DNA from: Rhodoferax sp.
Lineage (GTDB): Bacteria > Pseudomonadota > Gammaproteobacteria > Burkholderiales > Burkholderiaceae_C
DNA length: 10,071 bases
NCBI GenBank assembly: GCA_017880985.1
Contig: JADGRK010000063.1
Coordinates: 1 to 10,071, forward strand
Reading direction: 5' to 3'
Notes under the pieces: generated by a model
What the model was told of the DNA's origin: nothing
Databases searched by the model: none
The model's input: only the letters and a program-made list of their open reading frames with translations
Translations under genes and position numbers: made by a program
Shown here: positions 1 to 6,111 of the stretch, one piece after another
Numbering within the stretch: the first letter of the stretch is position 1
Layout: the number at the start of each line of letters is the position of its first letter

Positions 1-37
1 TCGTTTTCCCTCGCGTTCGACGTACTGGTTGATGGCC
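1..37 (-). pseudogene. Partial second copy of the antitoxin gene (remnant, cut by window edge)
   Basis: These 37 bases match positions 490-526, inside the antitoxin gene, at 35 of 37 positions in the same orientation. On the minus strand the matching frame reads AINQYVEREGKR, against AISQYVEREEKR (residues 39-50) in the intact antitoxin. The match stops abruptly at base 37. Upstream in that frame there is a stop (TAA, 60-58) and no ATG or GTG before the match, so this is not the start of an intact antitoxin. A different frame has ATG at 58-56 with AAGGAG nine bases ahead, overlapping the toxin stop; it runs off the window edge and encodes nothing I recognise. The best reading is a leftover of a duplicated antitoxin gene. 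How far it extends is unknown because the window begins here. Confidence 0.5.
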
Positions 38-64
38 TTTCCTCTGGACAGCCGCCATTATTTT

Positions 65-361
65 TCACTCCTTGTAGCGGACTTCCTTCTGGTGTCGCAA
101 AGCCAAGATGGTCGCTACATTGCCGGCATAGCGATACAAAGCAATATAGCCGCTGTCGCCAAAGTCGATCATCCATTCCCGATATTCCGGATCCATATCT
201 TCCATTGGTCTACCGATTCCCGGCTGCTGCGCTAGAACCCTCACGCCTTCTCTGATCTTCTTCACAGCACGTTTGGCCGCGTCGATGTTTTTTATTGCAA
301 GAAAGCGATAGACGCGCTGGACATCAAGCAGCGCACCCGGCGACCAAATCAAACGTGGCAT
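65..361 (-). CDS. Type II toxin, ParE/RelE superfamily
   Basis: This 98-residue protein fits the usual length of the RelE/ParE toxin family. It starts MPRLIWSPGALLDVQRVYRFL, the typical first strand plus helix (W-S-P-x-A-x-x-D). A second helix with KKIREGVRVLAQQP (about 34-47) leads to GRPMEDMDPEYREW (50-63) and the C-terminal strand pair GDSGYIALYRY and ATILALRHQKE (about 68-93). Family members either cleave mRNA on the ribosome (RelE) or poison DNA gyrase (ParE); the sequence alone does not settle which. The basic RHQKEVRY tail is where RelE-type active-site residues usually lie. Its start overlaps the antitoxin stop by 13 bases, implying translational coupling and antitoxin-first expression. 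It appears complete, ending in TGA. Confidence 0.88.
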   Translation of the reverse strand: MPRLIWSPGALLDVQRVYRFLAIKNIDAAKRAVKKIREGVRVLAQQPGIGRPMEDMDPEYREWMIDFGDSGYIALYRYAGNVATILALRHQKEVRYKE

Positions 362-639
362 TCAGGCGGCTCCACGTCTTGGCCATCTTCCAGTTTTGCA
401 AGCCAGGCATCGGCCTCTTCCAGAGTCACATGCAAGCCGTTGGCTTGATACTCGTTCCATGCCTGGATGCCAGCTTGCCGAAATGTTTCTCGTTTTTCCT
501 CGCGTTCGACGTACTGGCTGATGGCCTCGCGCATCAGCCAGTGCGAAGTGCGGTGGCGTGCTTCAGCAAGTCGCTTTACCCGATTTCGGGTGTCTTGGTC
601 GATCTTGATCGCGATCGGGCGGGTGGCGACGCCAGTCAT
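349..639 (-). CDS. Type II antitoxin, ribbon-helix-helix (CopG-like)
   Basis: This is a 96-residue acidic-tailed protein. Residues 7-13 (RPIAIKI) form the expected DNA-binding beta strand, followed by helices at about 15-28 (DTRNRVKRLAEARH) and 33-50 (HWLMREAISQYVEREEKR). This is the CopG/MetJ/Arc fold found in antitoxins that bind both toxin and operator DNA. The C-terminal half (TFRQAGIQAWNEY, then VTLEEADAWLAKLEDG) is the likely toxin-wrapping region. I chose ATG at 639 because GGAGA lies 6 bases upstream and the fold begins right after it. An in-frame extension reaches 723 but would begin inside the inverted repeat and has no ribosome site. The gene precedes and overlaps the toxin gene, the standard order. 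It is probably autoregulated through the palindrome at 665-678. Confidence 0.87.
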   Translation of the reverse strand: MTGVATRPIAIKIDQDTRNRVKRLAEARHRTSHWLMREAISQYVEREEKRETFRQAGIQAWNEYQANGLHVTLEEADAWLAKLEDGQDVEPPECHV

Positions 640-664
640 GTCGTTCTCCAGTTGAGTATAAACA

Positions 665-678
665 GGTAATACCTTACC
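665..678. promoter_or_regulatory. Operator-like palindrome upstream of the toxin-antitoxin pair
   Basis: GGTAATACCTTACC contains a perfect inverted repeat, GGTAA/TTACC with four bases between, and a nested pseudo-symmetric GGTAATACC. It lies 26-39 bases upstream of the antitoxin start. On the minus strand a TATACT hexamer (660-655) follows it, but that is so close to the ribosome site that its role as a -10 box is doubtful, and I see no convincing -35. Ribbon-helix-helix antitoxins normally bind short palindromes overlapping their own promoter, so this is the natural operator candidate. The role is inferred; the symmetry is seen directly. Confidence 0.4.
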
Positions 679-703
679 ATAAACGCGTTGTGTGTGTCGT
701 TGC

Positions 704-733
704 CAAGAGGGAGAGCGGGGCAAACCGGGGGCT
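704..733 (+). repeat. Left 30-base inverted repeat
   Basis: Perfect reverse complement of 1137-1166. It lies 65 bases upstream of the antitoxin start codon and 8 bases past the stop of the pRiA4b-like gene. It is not itself a hairpin (it contains two G runs in the same strand), so it does not look like a terminator on its own. Identity stops sharply at base 704 on the outside; inside, base 734 differs and only loose similarity follows. Confidence 0.9.
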
Positions 734-741
734 AGAAACCC

Positions 742-1068
742 TCAAGCCGCCTTCAGCTCAACTTGTTGATCGACAAAGTCATATTCATAGGTAAAGCGTT
801 CATTCTTGCGGAATTTGAAATCGCTCAGTTGCACCAGTTTTGGATTCTTTGTAAAGCTGATGCCACCATCGTGGTACATGCCATAGGCTTGGCCGTGGAT
901 GCGGAACTGGTTCAAATGTTCGTCGCTCCAGCCGAAGGCAATTTGCAGTGTGTAGTGCAAATCAGCAATCGAGCTGTCGCTGCGCACCAACAAGCGGCGC
1001 CAGATCATTGGGCTGATTTGACGAATCCACACGTGAAGTTGGTAGATTTCCACCTTGGACGTTGCCAT
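742..1068 (-). CDS. pRiA4b ORF-3-like protein, probably C-terminally truncated
   Basis: This 108-residue protein matches the start of the plasmid pRiA4b ORF-3 family (a domain of unknown function often found on plasmids and mobile DNA). Recognisable segments are YQLHVWIRQISPMIWRR (9-25), LHYTLQIAFGWSDEHLNQF (37-55) and FTYEYDF (92-98). As I recall them, full-length members run to roughly 180-200 residues, and YEYDF is followed by G-D-x-W-x-H and a Cys-containing segment. Here the protein continues VDQQVELKAA and stops, with the inverted repeat beginning 8 bases later. The C-terminal half is therefore missing, probably at a rearrangement tied to the repeat. GAGG lies five bases before the ATG, so the start is good. 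The gene lies wholly inside the inverted-repeat unit. Its function is unknown, and whether the short form is active is doubtful. Confidence 0.72.
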   Translation of the reverse strand: MATSKVEIYQLHVWIRQISPMIWRRLLVRSDSSIADLHYTLQIAFGWSDEHLNQFRIHGQAYGMYHDGGISFTKNPKLVQLSDFKFRKNERFTYEYDFVDQQVELKAA

Positions 1069-1090
1069 AGCAGCCTCAGTTTAGCGAGTC

Positions 1091-1130
1091 ACCGTCAAGA
1101 AGCGACGCGGTCCGAAAAATTGACGGTCAA
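1091..1130. promoter_or_regulatory. Palindromic TTGAC/GTCAA cluster upstream of the pRiA4b-like gene
   Basis: ACCGTCAA (1091-1098) and TTGACGGT (1120-1127) form a perfect 8-base inverted repeat 21 bases apart. The right arm continues into TTGACGGTCAA (1120-1130), itself a perfect 5-1-5 palindrome. The cluster starts 23 bases upstream of the gene's ATG and lies inside the inverted-repeat unit. It could be a regulator-binding site or an internal transposase-binding site. No clear -10 box pairs with the TTGAC hexamers, so I do not call a promoter. Confidence 0.3.
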
Positions 1131-1136
1131 AGCTTC

Positions 1137-1166
1137 AGCCCCCGGTTTGCCCCGCTCTCCCTCTTG
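1137..1166 (-). repeat. Right 30-base inverted repeat
   Basis: Exact reverse complement of 704-733. Its outer end lies three bases before the stop codon of the LamB/YcsF remnant (TAA, 1172-1170), so the unit joins that gene almost seamlessly without cutting its C-terminus. Inside, it leads directly to the palindromic cluster ahead of the pRiA4b-like gene. Confidence 0.9.
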
Positions 1167-1169
1167 CTC

Positions 1170-1822
1170 TTAAAAAGTCATTTCGGTAAGAGGCAGAACG
1201 TCGACGCCACGACGTGCCAGTTCCTCGCGAACCTTTCCAGCGAGCGCAACCGCGGTCGGTTCATCACCGTGTATGCAGAACGTTCGAATGCGCGATGGCA
1301 GTCGCTTGCCCGAAAGGGTGATGATGGCCTGCTCCTCAATAAAAGACATGACTTGTCGCACGGCGACGTCCGGGTCACGGATGATCGCGTTGTCGAGCGT
1401 GCGTGATGTCATCAGTCCTGAGTCGGCATAGGTACGGTCGATGCATGCTTCTTCGGCAACTCGAAGACCCGCGGCGTGTCCTGCAGCGACCATTTCGGAG
1501 CATGCGTTTGCCACGAAGATTAAGTCAACATCGGCGGCGCGGATTCCTCTGGCGATTGCAGTGGCGATGTCGCGGTCGACGTGCGCCATGTTGTTGAGCG
1601 CACCATGTGGCTTTACATGCGTCACTTTGGTGGATGCGGCATGGGCAATCGCTTGAAGCGCACCGATCTGGTAGGTGATCATGTATTCGATTTCGCGCGC
1701 ATTCATCTTTATCTGGCGGCGGCAATTCTGGATCGACCGGGGCGGCACGTTTACCGACGTGAGAACCTAGCATTCATGCGCGTTGCAGCTCAATATGTGA
1801 TCCTCGCCAGCGCACCCATAGT
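1170..1822 (-). pseudogene. pxpA: Decayed LamB/YcsF family gene (5-oxoprolinase subunit A-like)
   Basis: From GTG at 1748 down to TAA at 1170 a 192-residue frame is clearly LamB/YcsF: RRQIKMNAREIEYMITYQIGAL (10-31), HVKPHGALNN (44-53), SRTLDNAIIRDP (115-126) and CIHGDEPTAVALA (158-170). Members are about 245-255 residues; PxpA works with PxpB and PxpC in ATP-dependent opening of 5-oxoproline to glutamate. The N-terminal DLNxDLGE and CGFHAGDP segments are absent. Upstream, homology continues but switches frame: MLGSHVG (1773-1753) in one frame, and GTMGALARITY, stop, AATRMN (about 1822-1769) in another. So the gene is 5'-truncated near the palindrome and carries at least one stop and frame changes. 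It is almost certainly inactive. No pxpB or pxpC is in the window. Confidence 0.75.
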
Positions 1823-1829
1823 GCCAAAT

Positions 1830-1857
1830 GTCGGATTAGCCGAAGGCGTAATCCGAC
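1830..1857. repeat. REP-like palindrome, GTCGGATTA/TAATCCGAC type
   Basis: GTCGGATTA (1830-1838) and TAATCCGAC (1849-1857) are perfect inverted copies around a 10-base centre that adds GCC/GGC pairing with a GAA loop. Palindromes of this kind recur between genes in many beta- and gammaproteobacteria. It directly abuts the TAG stop of the M20 gene, and TAGGTCGGATTA looks like part of the repeat, so the stop may have been supplied by it. It marks the exact point where the truncated LamB remnant begins. As RNA it would form a stable hairpin at the operon's 3' end, perhaps protecting the message. There is no T-run, so it is not a classic terminator. Confidence 0.7.
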
Positions 1858-3054
1858 CTATGCGGTCAGCGTAGCCTCGACCAGCTTGGACCAATAGGTG
1901 GCGCCGATGGGTAGCAAGGCATCGTTGAAGTCATAATTGGAATTGTGCAACTGGCACGGCCCCATGCCGTGATACATATCCATGCGATGCGCACCATCGC
2001 CATTGCCGATAAACAAATAAGTACCGGGCACTTTTTCCAGGTAAAAGGAAAAGTCTTCGGACCCGGTAAATGGTGGAATCGCGCGGTCGACATGATCGGC
2101 GCCGAAGATCTTTTCGGCCAGATCCGCAGCGAACCCGGTTTCCTTGGGCCAGTTGATCAGTGCTGGATAACAGCGCACAAAATCCAGCTCGCCAGTGGCC
2201 CCATAAGCTTCACAAAGCTTGGTCACAATGCGGCGCATATTGTGTTCCATAAGATCAAGCACCTCGACACTGTAGGTTCTGACCGTTCCGCGAATCACGG
2301 CCTGCGCCGGAATCACGTTGTAGGCGTCACCCGCATGTATCTGGGTAATCGACAACACGGCCGTGTCGATCGGATTTTTATTACGCGTGATAAGGCTCTG
2401 CAAAGCCTGCACCATTTCTGTGGCGATCATGATGGGATCTACGGAATGGTGCGGCTGTGCCGCATGGCCGCCCACGCCATTGATCACGATATCGAAGCGG
2501 TTGCTCGACGCCATGGTTGGCCCGGAACGAAAGCCAAAGACCCCGGTAGCCATGCCGGGCATATTGTGCATGCCGTACACCACATCGCAGGGGAAGCGTT
2601 CAAACAAGCCATCGTCGATCATGGCTTTGGCGCCAGCGTTGCCGCCTTCTTCGGCCGGCTGGAAAATAAAATTGACCACGCCATCGAAATTCTTATGCTC
2701 GGCCAGGTACTGGGCCGCCCCTAACAGCATGGTGGTATGGCCATCGTGGCCACAGCCATGCATTTTCCCGGGATTCTTTGAGCAATGTGCGAAACGATTG
2801 TTCTCTGGCATGGGCAAGGCGTCCATGTCGGCGCGCAAACCGATGGACCGCGTGCTCGCCCCCGATCGCAACACCCCCACGACGCCCGTCTTGCCCAGGC
2901 CTGTATGTACTTCCAGGCCCAGCTCAGTCAGGCGTTTGGCCACCAGGGCCGAGGTTCGCTGCTCTTGAAACGCCAATTCGGGATGGGCATGAATATCGCG
3001 TCGGATAGCGATAAGTTCTTCGTGATTTCGTACGATGTCGGCTAATAAGCTCAT
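1858..3054 (-). CDS. M20D metallopeptidase (hippurate hydrolase/N-acyl amino acid amidohydrolase-like)
   Basis: This 398-residue protein has the full usual length. It carries the M20D signature set: RRDIHAHPEL (18-27), LRADMDALPMPE (73-84), MHGCGHDGHT (98-107), FQPAEEGG (131-138), YGMHNMPG (160-167), GGHAAQPH (195-202), GSEDFSFYL (331-339) and LHNSNYDFNDALLPIGA (369-385). By homology the two-metal site uses C101, H103, E136, H163 and H370, with E135 as general base; all are present, so it should be active. Members remove acyl groups from N-acyl amino acids (hippurate, N-acetyl amino acids, IAA conjugates) or split dipeptides; substrate cannot be fixed from sequence. There is no signal peptide, so it is cytoplasmic. 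It is last in the operon, 71 bases after the formylglutamate amidohydrolase gene, with a weak AAAGAG ribosome site. Confidence 0.92.
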   Translation of the reverse strand: MSLLADIVRNHEELIAIRRDIHAHPELAFQEQRTSALVAKRLTELGLEVHTGLGKTGVVGVLRSGASTRSIGLRADMDALPMPENNRFAHCSKNPGKMHGCGHDGHTTMLLGAAQYLAEHKNFDGVVNFIFQPAEEGGNAGAKAMIDDGLFERFPCDVVYGMHNMPGMATGVFGFRSGPTMASSNRFDIVINGVGGHAAQPHHSVDPIMIATEMVQALQSLITRNKNPIDTAVLSITQIHAGDAYNVIPAQAVIRGTVRTYSVEVLDLMEHNMRRIVTKLCEAYGATGELDFVRCYPALINWPKETGFAADLAEKIFGADHVDRAIPPFTGSEDFSFYLEKVPGTYLFIGNGDGAHRMDMYHGMGPCQLHNSNYDFNDALLPIGATYWSKLVEATLTA

Positions 3055-3125
3055 GATTCTTGTCTCTTTGTAGGGGCAATCCCTTTTGTGGTCGCCCTGC
3101 TGAAATAATCCCGCTCATCACCGGG

Positions 3126-3989
3126 CTATGCCAATTGCGCCTTTACAAATTTGGCCAGATGCACCGCCAACAAACTTAAGGACTGCTGCAAAGCGTCAAA
3201 GCCTTGCGATTTTTCGTAGCTATCTTCATGCATATAGAGGCTGCGATTGACCTCGATTTGCAAACTATGGCGATTCTCGGCAGGGCGCCCGATACGGGCG
3301 ATCAGCGCCACGCCTTTGAACGGATCATTGCGTGCCACCGTATAGCCACGCCCAATTAGAAAGGTTTCAATCGTCTCGACCAGTGCCGGATCACAGGTGA
3401 TTCCATCGCGGTCTCCAAGCACAAAGTCGGCCAACTGCTTGTCGGTATCAATTTCCAGCACCTCGTATGAATTGGCCGGCATCGAGTGCAGGTTCAGATT
3501 CCAGATGCCGCAAAATTTCTCGTGGGCGGCCTCAATCTGCTGGCTTAATGCGGCATGGTACGGTTGATGAAAACTCTGGATGCGATTTTCGATCTCGGCC
3601 GCCCCAAGCTTGCGATCGTAAATGGCTTGCTGACGCGCAAGTCGCCAGATCAGGCCGTTGCCAAGACGCGTTTTCTCGGTAGGATGTAATTCAGTCGCCC
3701 AGGGTTCAGCGAGCATATTGCCGTCAACATCGGTGATCTCGCGGTTCGGGTCGATATACGTGCGCGGGAAATTGGCCGCCAACAAACAGCCCCCCACACC
3801 AGGAATAGCCCGCCAAAGTTCGTCCACATACGTATCTTCGCCCGAGCGCAGGATCGAGGCGGGCAGGCAACTTCCGAAATCACGGGGATAGATGACGCCG
3901 CTATGGGGCGAGTCGCAGACCAGCGGGATCACGCTATCGGTGGGCATCGACAAGACGAACGGATCAAAGTCTGAATCGGCAAATTTCAT
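3126..3989 (-). CDS. N-formylglutamate amidohydrolase family protein
   Basis: This 287-residue protein belongs to the FGase (HutG-type) family, which hydrolyses N-formyl-L-glutamate to formate and glutamate. Family segments visible are VCDSPHSGVIYPRDF (24-38), SGEDTYVDELW (49-59), FPRTYIDPNREITD (74-87), NLNLHSMPANS (164-174) and QIEVNRSLYM (244-253). The His, Glu and Asp in these blocks are the likely metal and catalytic residues. There is no signal sequence, so it is cytoplasmic. The ATG is supported by AAGGA eight bases upstream. No other histidine-utilisation (hut) gene is in the window, and the setting after an oligopeptide transporter and before an M20 amidohydrolase points to N-formyl or N-acyl peptide/amino acid breakdown instead of histidine catabolism. 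Some relatives act on other N-formyl amino acids, so substrate is open. Confidence 0.9.
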   Translation of the reverse strand: MKFADSDFDPFVLSMPTDSVIPLVCDSPHSGVIYPRDFGSCLPASILRSGEDTYVDELWRAIPGVGGCLLAANFPRTYIDPNREITDVDGNMLAEPWATELHPTEKTRLGNGLIWRLARQQAIYDRKLGAAEIENRIQSFHQPYHAALSQQIEAAHEKFCGIWNLNLHSMPANSYEVLEIDTDKQLADFVLGDRDGITCDPALVETIETFLIGRGYTVARNDPFKGVALIARIGRPAENRHSLQIEVNRSLYMHEDSYEKSQGFDALQQSLSLLAVHLAKFVKAQLA

Positions 3990-4044
3990 TTAACGGTTCC
4001 TTAATAATCGAGCCATAAGTCAAAATAATAAATCCAAAATATCG

Positions 4045-4060
4045 GGCGGCCTTATCCGCC
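4045..4060 (-). other. Short hairpin in the gap between ATPase and amidohydrolase genes
   Basis: GGCGG (4045-4049) and CCGCC (4056-4060) form a 5-base GC stem with a 6-base loop in the 76-base gap. On the minus strand it lies just after the second ATPase gene's stop and is followed by CGATATTTTGG, not a clean T-run. It might partly attenuate transcription into the two hydrolase genes or protect the transporter message. It is too weak to call an operon end. Confidence 0.25.
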
Positions 4061-4065
4061 TGCAT

Positions 4066-5106
4066 TTACATGACATCATTTAAATGACAAGCGCTCATGT
4101 GGGTGAACCTTATCGGTTTGGCTGCATCGAGGTCATGTTCCACCACGTCAAGCACCGGACGCTCTTCGCGGCAGCGCGGCATGACGTGCGGGCAGCGCGG
4201 ATGAAAAGGGCAGCCTGCCGGCGGATCGCTGGGCGAAGGCAGCTCGCCCTTGATCGGGTCGAACTGACGCCGCTCTGCCTGTAATCTGGGCAACTCTTTA
4301 ATCAGTGCCTGCGTATAAGGATGATTGGCGGCCTTGAAAATGGTTTCGGTCGGCGCGATTTCAACAATCCGCCCCAAGTACATGATGGCCACGCGATCCG
4401 AAATATGGCTGACTACACCCAGATTGTGGCTAATGAAGAAATACGTCAGCGCGAATTCCTTGCGCAGGTCAATAAACAAATTCAAGACCTGGGCCTGGAT
4501 GGACACGTCAAGCGCCGCCACTGCCTCGTCACAGACGATGACCGACGGCTTCAAAGCCAGGGCGCGCGCCACACCAACGCGCTGACGCTGCCCGCCCGAA
4601 AACTGGTGCGGGTAACGAAAGCGGTAGGCCGGGTCCAGGCCCACCTTCTGCATCAGTTCGCACACATAGGATTCTTTGGCGGCGCGGGCAATCATGCCAT
4701 GCGCCAGCGGTGCCTCGCCAATGATGTCGATCACCCGCATGCGCGGGTTGAGCGAAGAAAAAGGATCCTGGAAAATCATCTGCACACTTAGCTCATATTC
4801 GCGCCGCGCGATGGTATCGAGCGCTGCGATCGAACGGCCCTTGTACAGGATTTCGCCACGCGTAGGCGCCAATATTCCCGCCAGCATGCGTCCTAATGTG
4901 GATTTGCCGCAACCCGACTCGCCCACTATGCCTATGACCTCGCCGGCGATAATATCCAGGTCGACGCCCGCCACCGCCTGCACGGGCTTGGGTGCAGAGC
5001 GCCCCTTCAGCAGGCGCCCTAGTTTTTCCACCATGTCTTGCGGCTGCACATAATGCCGCTCAAGCTGGCGTAGACTGAGAATCACGTCATTATTATCCCT
5101 GCTCAT
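4066..5106 (-). CDS. Peptide ABC transporter ATPase, DppF/OppF type
   Basis: This 346-residue ATPase energises import through the two permeases. In order: Walker A GESGCGKS (62-69), Q-loop FQDP (112-115), signature FSGGQRQR (169-176), Walker B VIVCDE (189-194) with D-loop AALD, and switch His 227 (ISHN). The C-terminal oligo/dipeptide extension has CPFHPRCPHVMPRC (299-312) plus C340. In dipeptide importer ATPases four such cysteines bind an Fe-S cluster. Walker B continues DEAVAALD where many relatives have DEPVSALD; this is a tolerated variant. I chose ATG at 5106, which overlaps the previous gene's TGA as ATGA, over an in-frame TTG at 5130. The overlap implies coupled translation with the partner ATPase. 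Confidence 0.93.
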   Translation of the reverse strand: MSRDNNDVILSLRQLERHYVQPQDMVEKLGRLLKGRSAPKPVQAVAGVDLDIIAGEVIGIVGESGCGKSTLGRMLAGILAPTRGEILYKGRSIAALDTIARREYELSVQMIFQDPFSSLNPRMRVIDIIGEAPLAHGMIARAAKESYVCELMQKVGLDPAYRFRYPHQFSGGQRQRVGVARALALKPSVIVCDEAVAALDVSIQAQVLNLFIDLRKEFALTYFFISHNLGVVSHISDRVAIMYLGRIVEIAPTETIFKAANHPYTQALIKELPRLQAERRQFDPIKGELPSPSDPPAGCPFHPRCPHVMPRCREERPVLDVVEHDLDAAKPIRFTHMSACHLNDVM

Positions 5107-6098
5107 TTCTCTACCCCGCGATGCCAACAACTCACGCTATGCGCGGGTGCTACTTCCTCGAATACCGGTTCCTGAGCACACTGTGGCGTGGCGCGATAAC
5201 AGCGTGTCCTGAAAGGGCAGCCTTCGGGCATGTTCAGCGGGGACGGTGTCGAACCGGGGATCTGGAACAGGTCCTCTCCCCGCGTGTCGAACGTGGGAAT
5301 CGAGGCCATCAGGCCATGCGTGTACGGATGTTGTGCGGCACCGATGATGTCGGCGGTGGGGGCCGTCTCTACAATGCGGCCGGCGTACATCACCGCCAGA
5401 CGATCGGCCAGCCCTGACACTATCGCCAGGTCATGCGTAATCCACATCAGCGCCGTGCCCATCTCACGGCACAGCTTCTGCACTTCGTACAGAATTTGCC
5501 CTTGTATCGTCACATCCAGCGCAGTCGTGGGCTCGTCAGCAATAATCAGTTTAGGGGAATTCAACAAGGCAATGGCGATCGCAATGCGCTGGCGCATACC
5601 TCCCGATAAATGATGAGGATAGACACGCATGCGTTCTTCGGGAGCCGTAATCCCCACCTTGCCCAGCACGTCGATGGAACGCGCGCGCGCTGCCGCCCGC
5701 GAAACCGACTCGTGCGCCTGCACCGTCTCGATCATTTGCGTATCGACGCGCAAGGTAGGATTCAGGGTCATCATCGGATCCTGAAATATCATCGCCATAG
5801 CATTGCCACGCAACGCGCGATATTCCTTCGCCGATAAGGTCTGCAAGTCGCGGCCATCAAAAAAAAGACGATCGGCCTGTACCCTGCCAGGCTTATCGAC
5901 CAGGTTCATAAGAGAAAAACCAGTCATGCTTTTGCCCGAACCCGACTCGCCCACCAGCCCCAGGATTTCCCCTTGCTTTAGCTGCAAAGAGACGCCATCG
6001 ACGGCCTTGACCACGCCGGCGCGCGTGTAGAACCAGGTTCTTAGTCCCTGGACATCAAGTAGCCATTGGCTGGAAGAGGCCGCCGCGTCTGTCTGCAA
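5103..6098 (-). CDS. Peptide ABC transporter ATPase, DppD/OppD type
   Basis: This is the partner ATPase, 331 residues from the start chosen here. Walker A is GESGSGKS (50-57), Q-loop FQDP (105-108), signature LSGGMRQR (164-171), Walker B LIIADEPTTALDV (184-196) and switch His 222 (ITHD). The C-terminal extension has C294, C300, C307 and C324, the four-cysteine pattern of dipeptide importers. The start is TTG at 6098: AGGAG lies six bases upstream and the domain (WLLDVQGLRTWF) begins about 11 residues in. A GTG further up at 6155 would add 19 unrelated residues, overlap the permease gene by 44 bases and lack a ribosome site. There is no ATG in the N-terminal region. The gene starts 13 bases after the permease stop and ends in an ATGA overlap with the next ATPase. 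Confidence 0.92.
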   Translation of the reverse strand: MQTDAAASSSQWLLDVQGLRTWFYTRAGVVKAVDGVSLQLKQGEILGLVGESGSGKSMTGFSLMNLVDKPGRVQADRLFFDGRDLQTLSAKEYRALRGNAMAMIFQDPMMTLNPTLRVDTQMIETVQAHESVSRAAARARSIDVLGKVGITAPEERMRVYPHHLSGGMRQRIAIAIALLNSPKLIIADEPTTALDVTIQGQILYEVQKLCREMGTALMWITHDLAIVSGLADRLAVMYAGRIVETAPTADIIGAAQHPYTHGLMASIPTFDTRGEDLFQIPGSTPSPLNMPEGCPFRTRCYRATPQCAQEPVFEEVAPAHSVSCWHRGVEK

Positions 6099-6111
6099 AA
6101 AATGCTCCTGC

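Larger units (their letters stand above)
704..1166. mobile_element. 463-base unit with perfect 30-base terminal inverted repeats
   Basis: The 30 bases at 704-733 are the exact reverse complement of 1137-1166. The repeat is GC-rich and purine/pyrimidine biased, beginning CAAGAGGGAGAGCGGGG. The 403 bases between hold one small gene (742-1068) and a palindromic segment (1091-1130). The unit sits snugly between the toxin-antitoxin operon and the decayed LamB gene, whose stop codon starts only 4 bases beyond the right repeat. No transposase is encoded. No clear target-site duplication is visible: the outer flanks read GTTGC and CTCTT. It could be a non-autonomous (MITE-like) element, a remnant of a larger transposon, or an invertible segment. 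That the repeats are real is certain; that the unit is mobile is inference. Confidence 0.5.

Noticed and set aside
640..723. Longer antitoxin with a start at 723
   Set aside because: The added 28 residues begin inside the inverted repeat, cross the operator palindrome and lack a ribosome site. The ATG at 639 has GGAGA and begins the known fold.
704..1166. CRISPR or tandem-repeat array
   Set aside because: Only two copies of the repeat exist, in inverted orientation and 403 bases apart. No regularly spaced direct repeats are visible anywhere in the window.
763..1173. Plus-strand frame of 136 codons spanning the inverted-repeat unit
   Set aside because: It is antisense to the pRiA4b-like gene, which has clear family motifs and a ribosome site. 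Its tail is simply the inverted repeat read through.
1945..2724. Long plus-strand open frame (259 codons) inside the M20 gene
   Set aside because: It lies wholly opposite a gene with every family motif intact, has no recognisable domain, and is the codon-bias shadow expected in GC-rich DNA. The same applies to plus-strand frames opposite the transporter genes, such as 6530-7081 and 4321-4791.
4045..4060. Transcription terminator between the ATPase and amidohydrolase genes
   Set aside because: The stem is only five pairs and is followed by mixed sequence instead of a T-run. All genes continue in the same direction, so I list it only as a hairpin.
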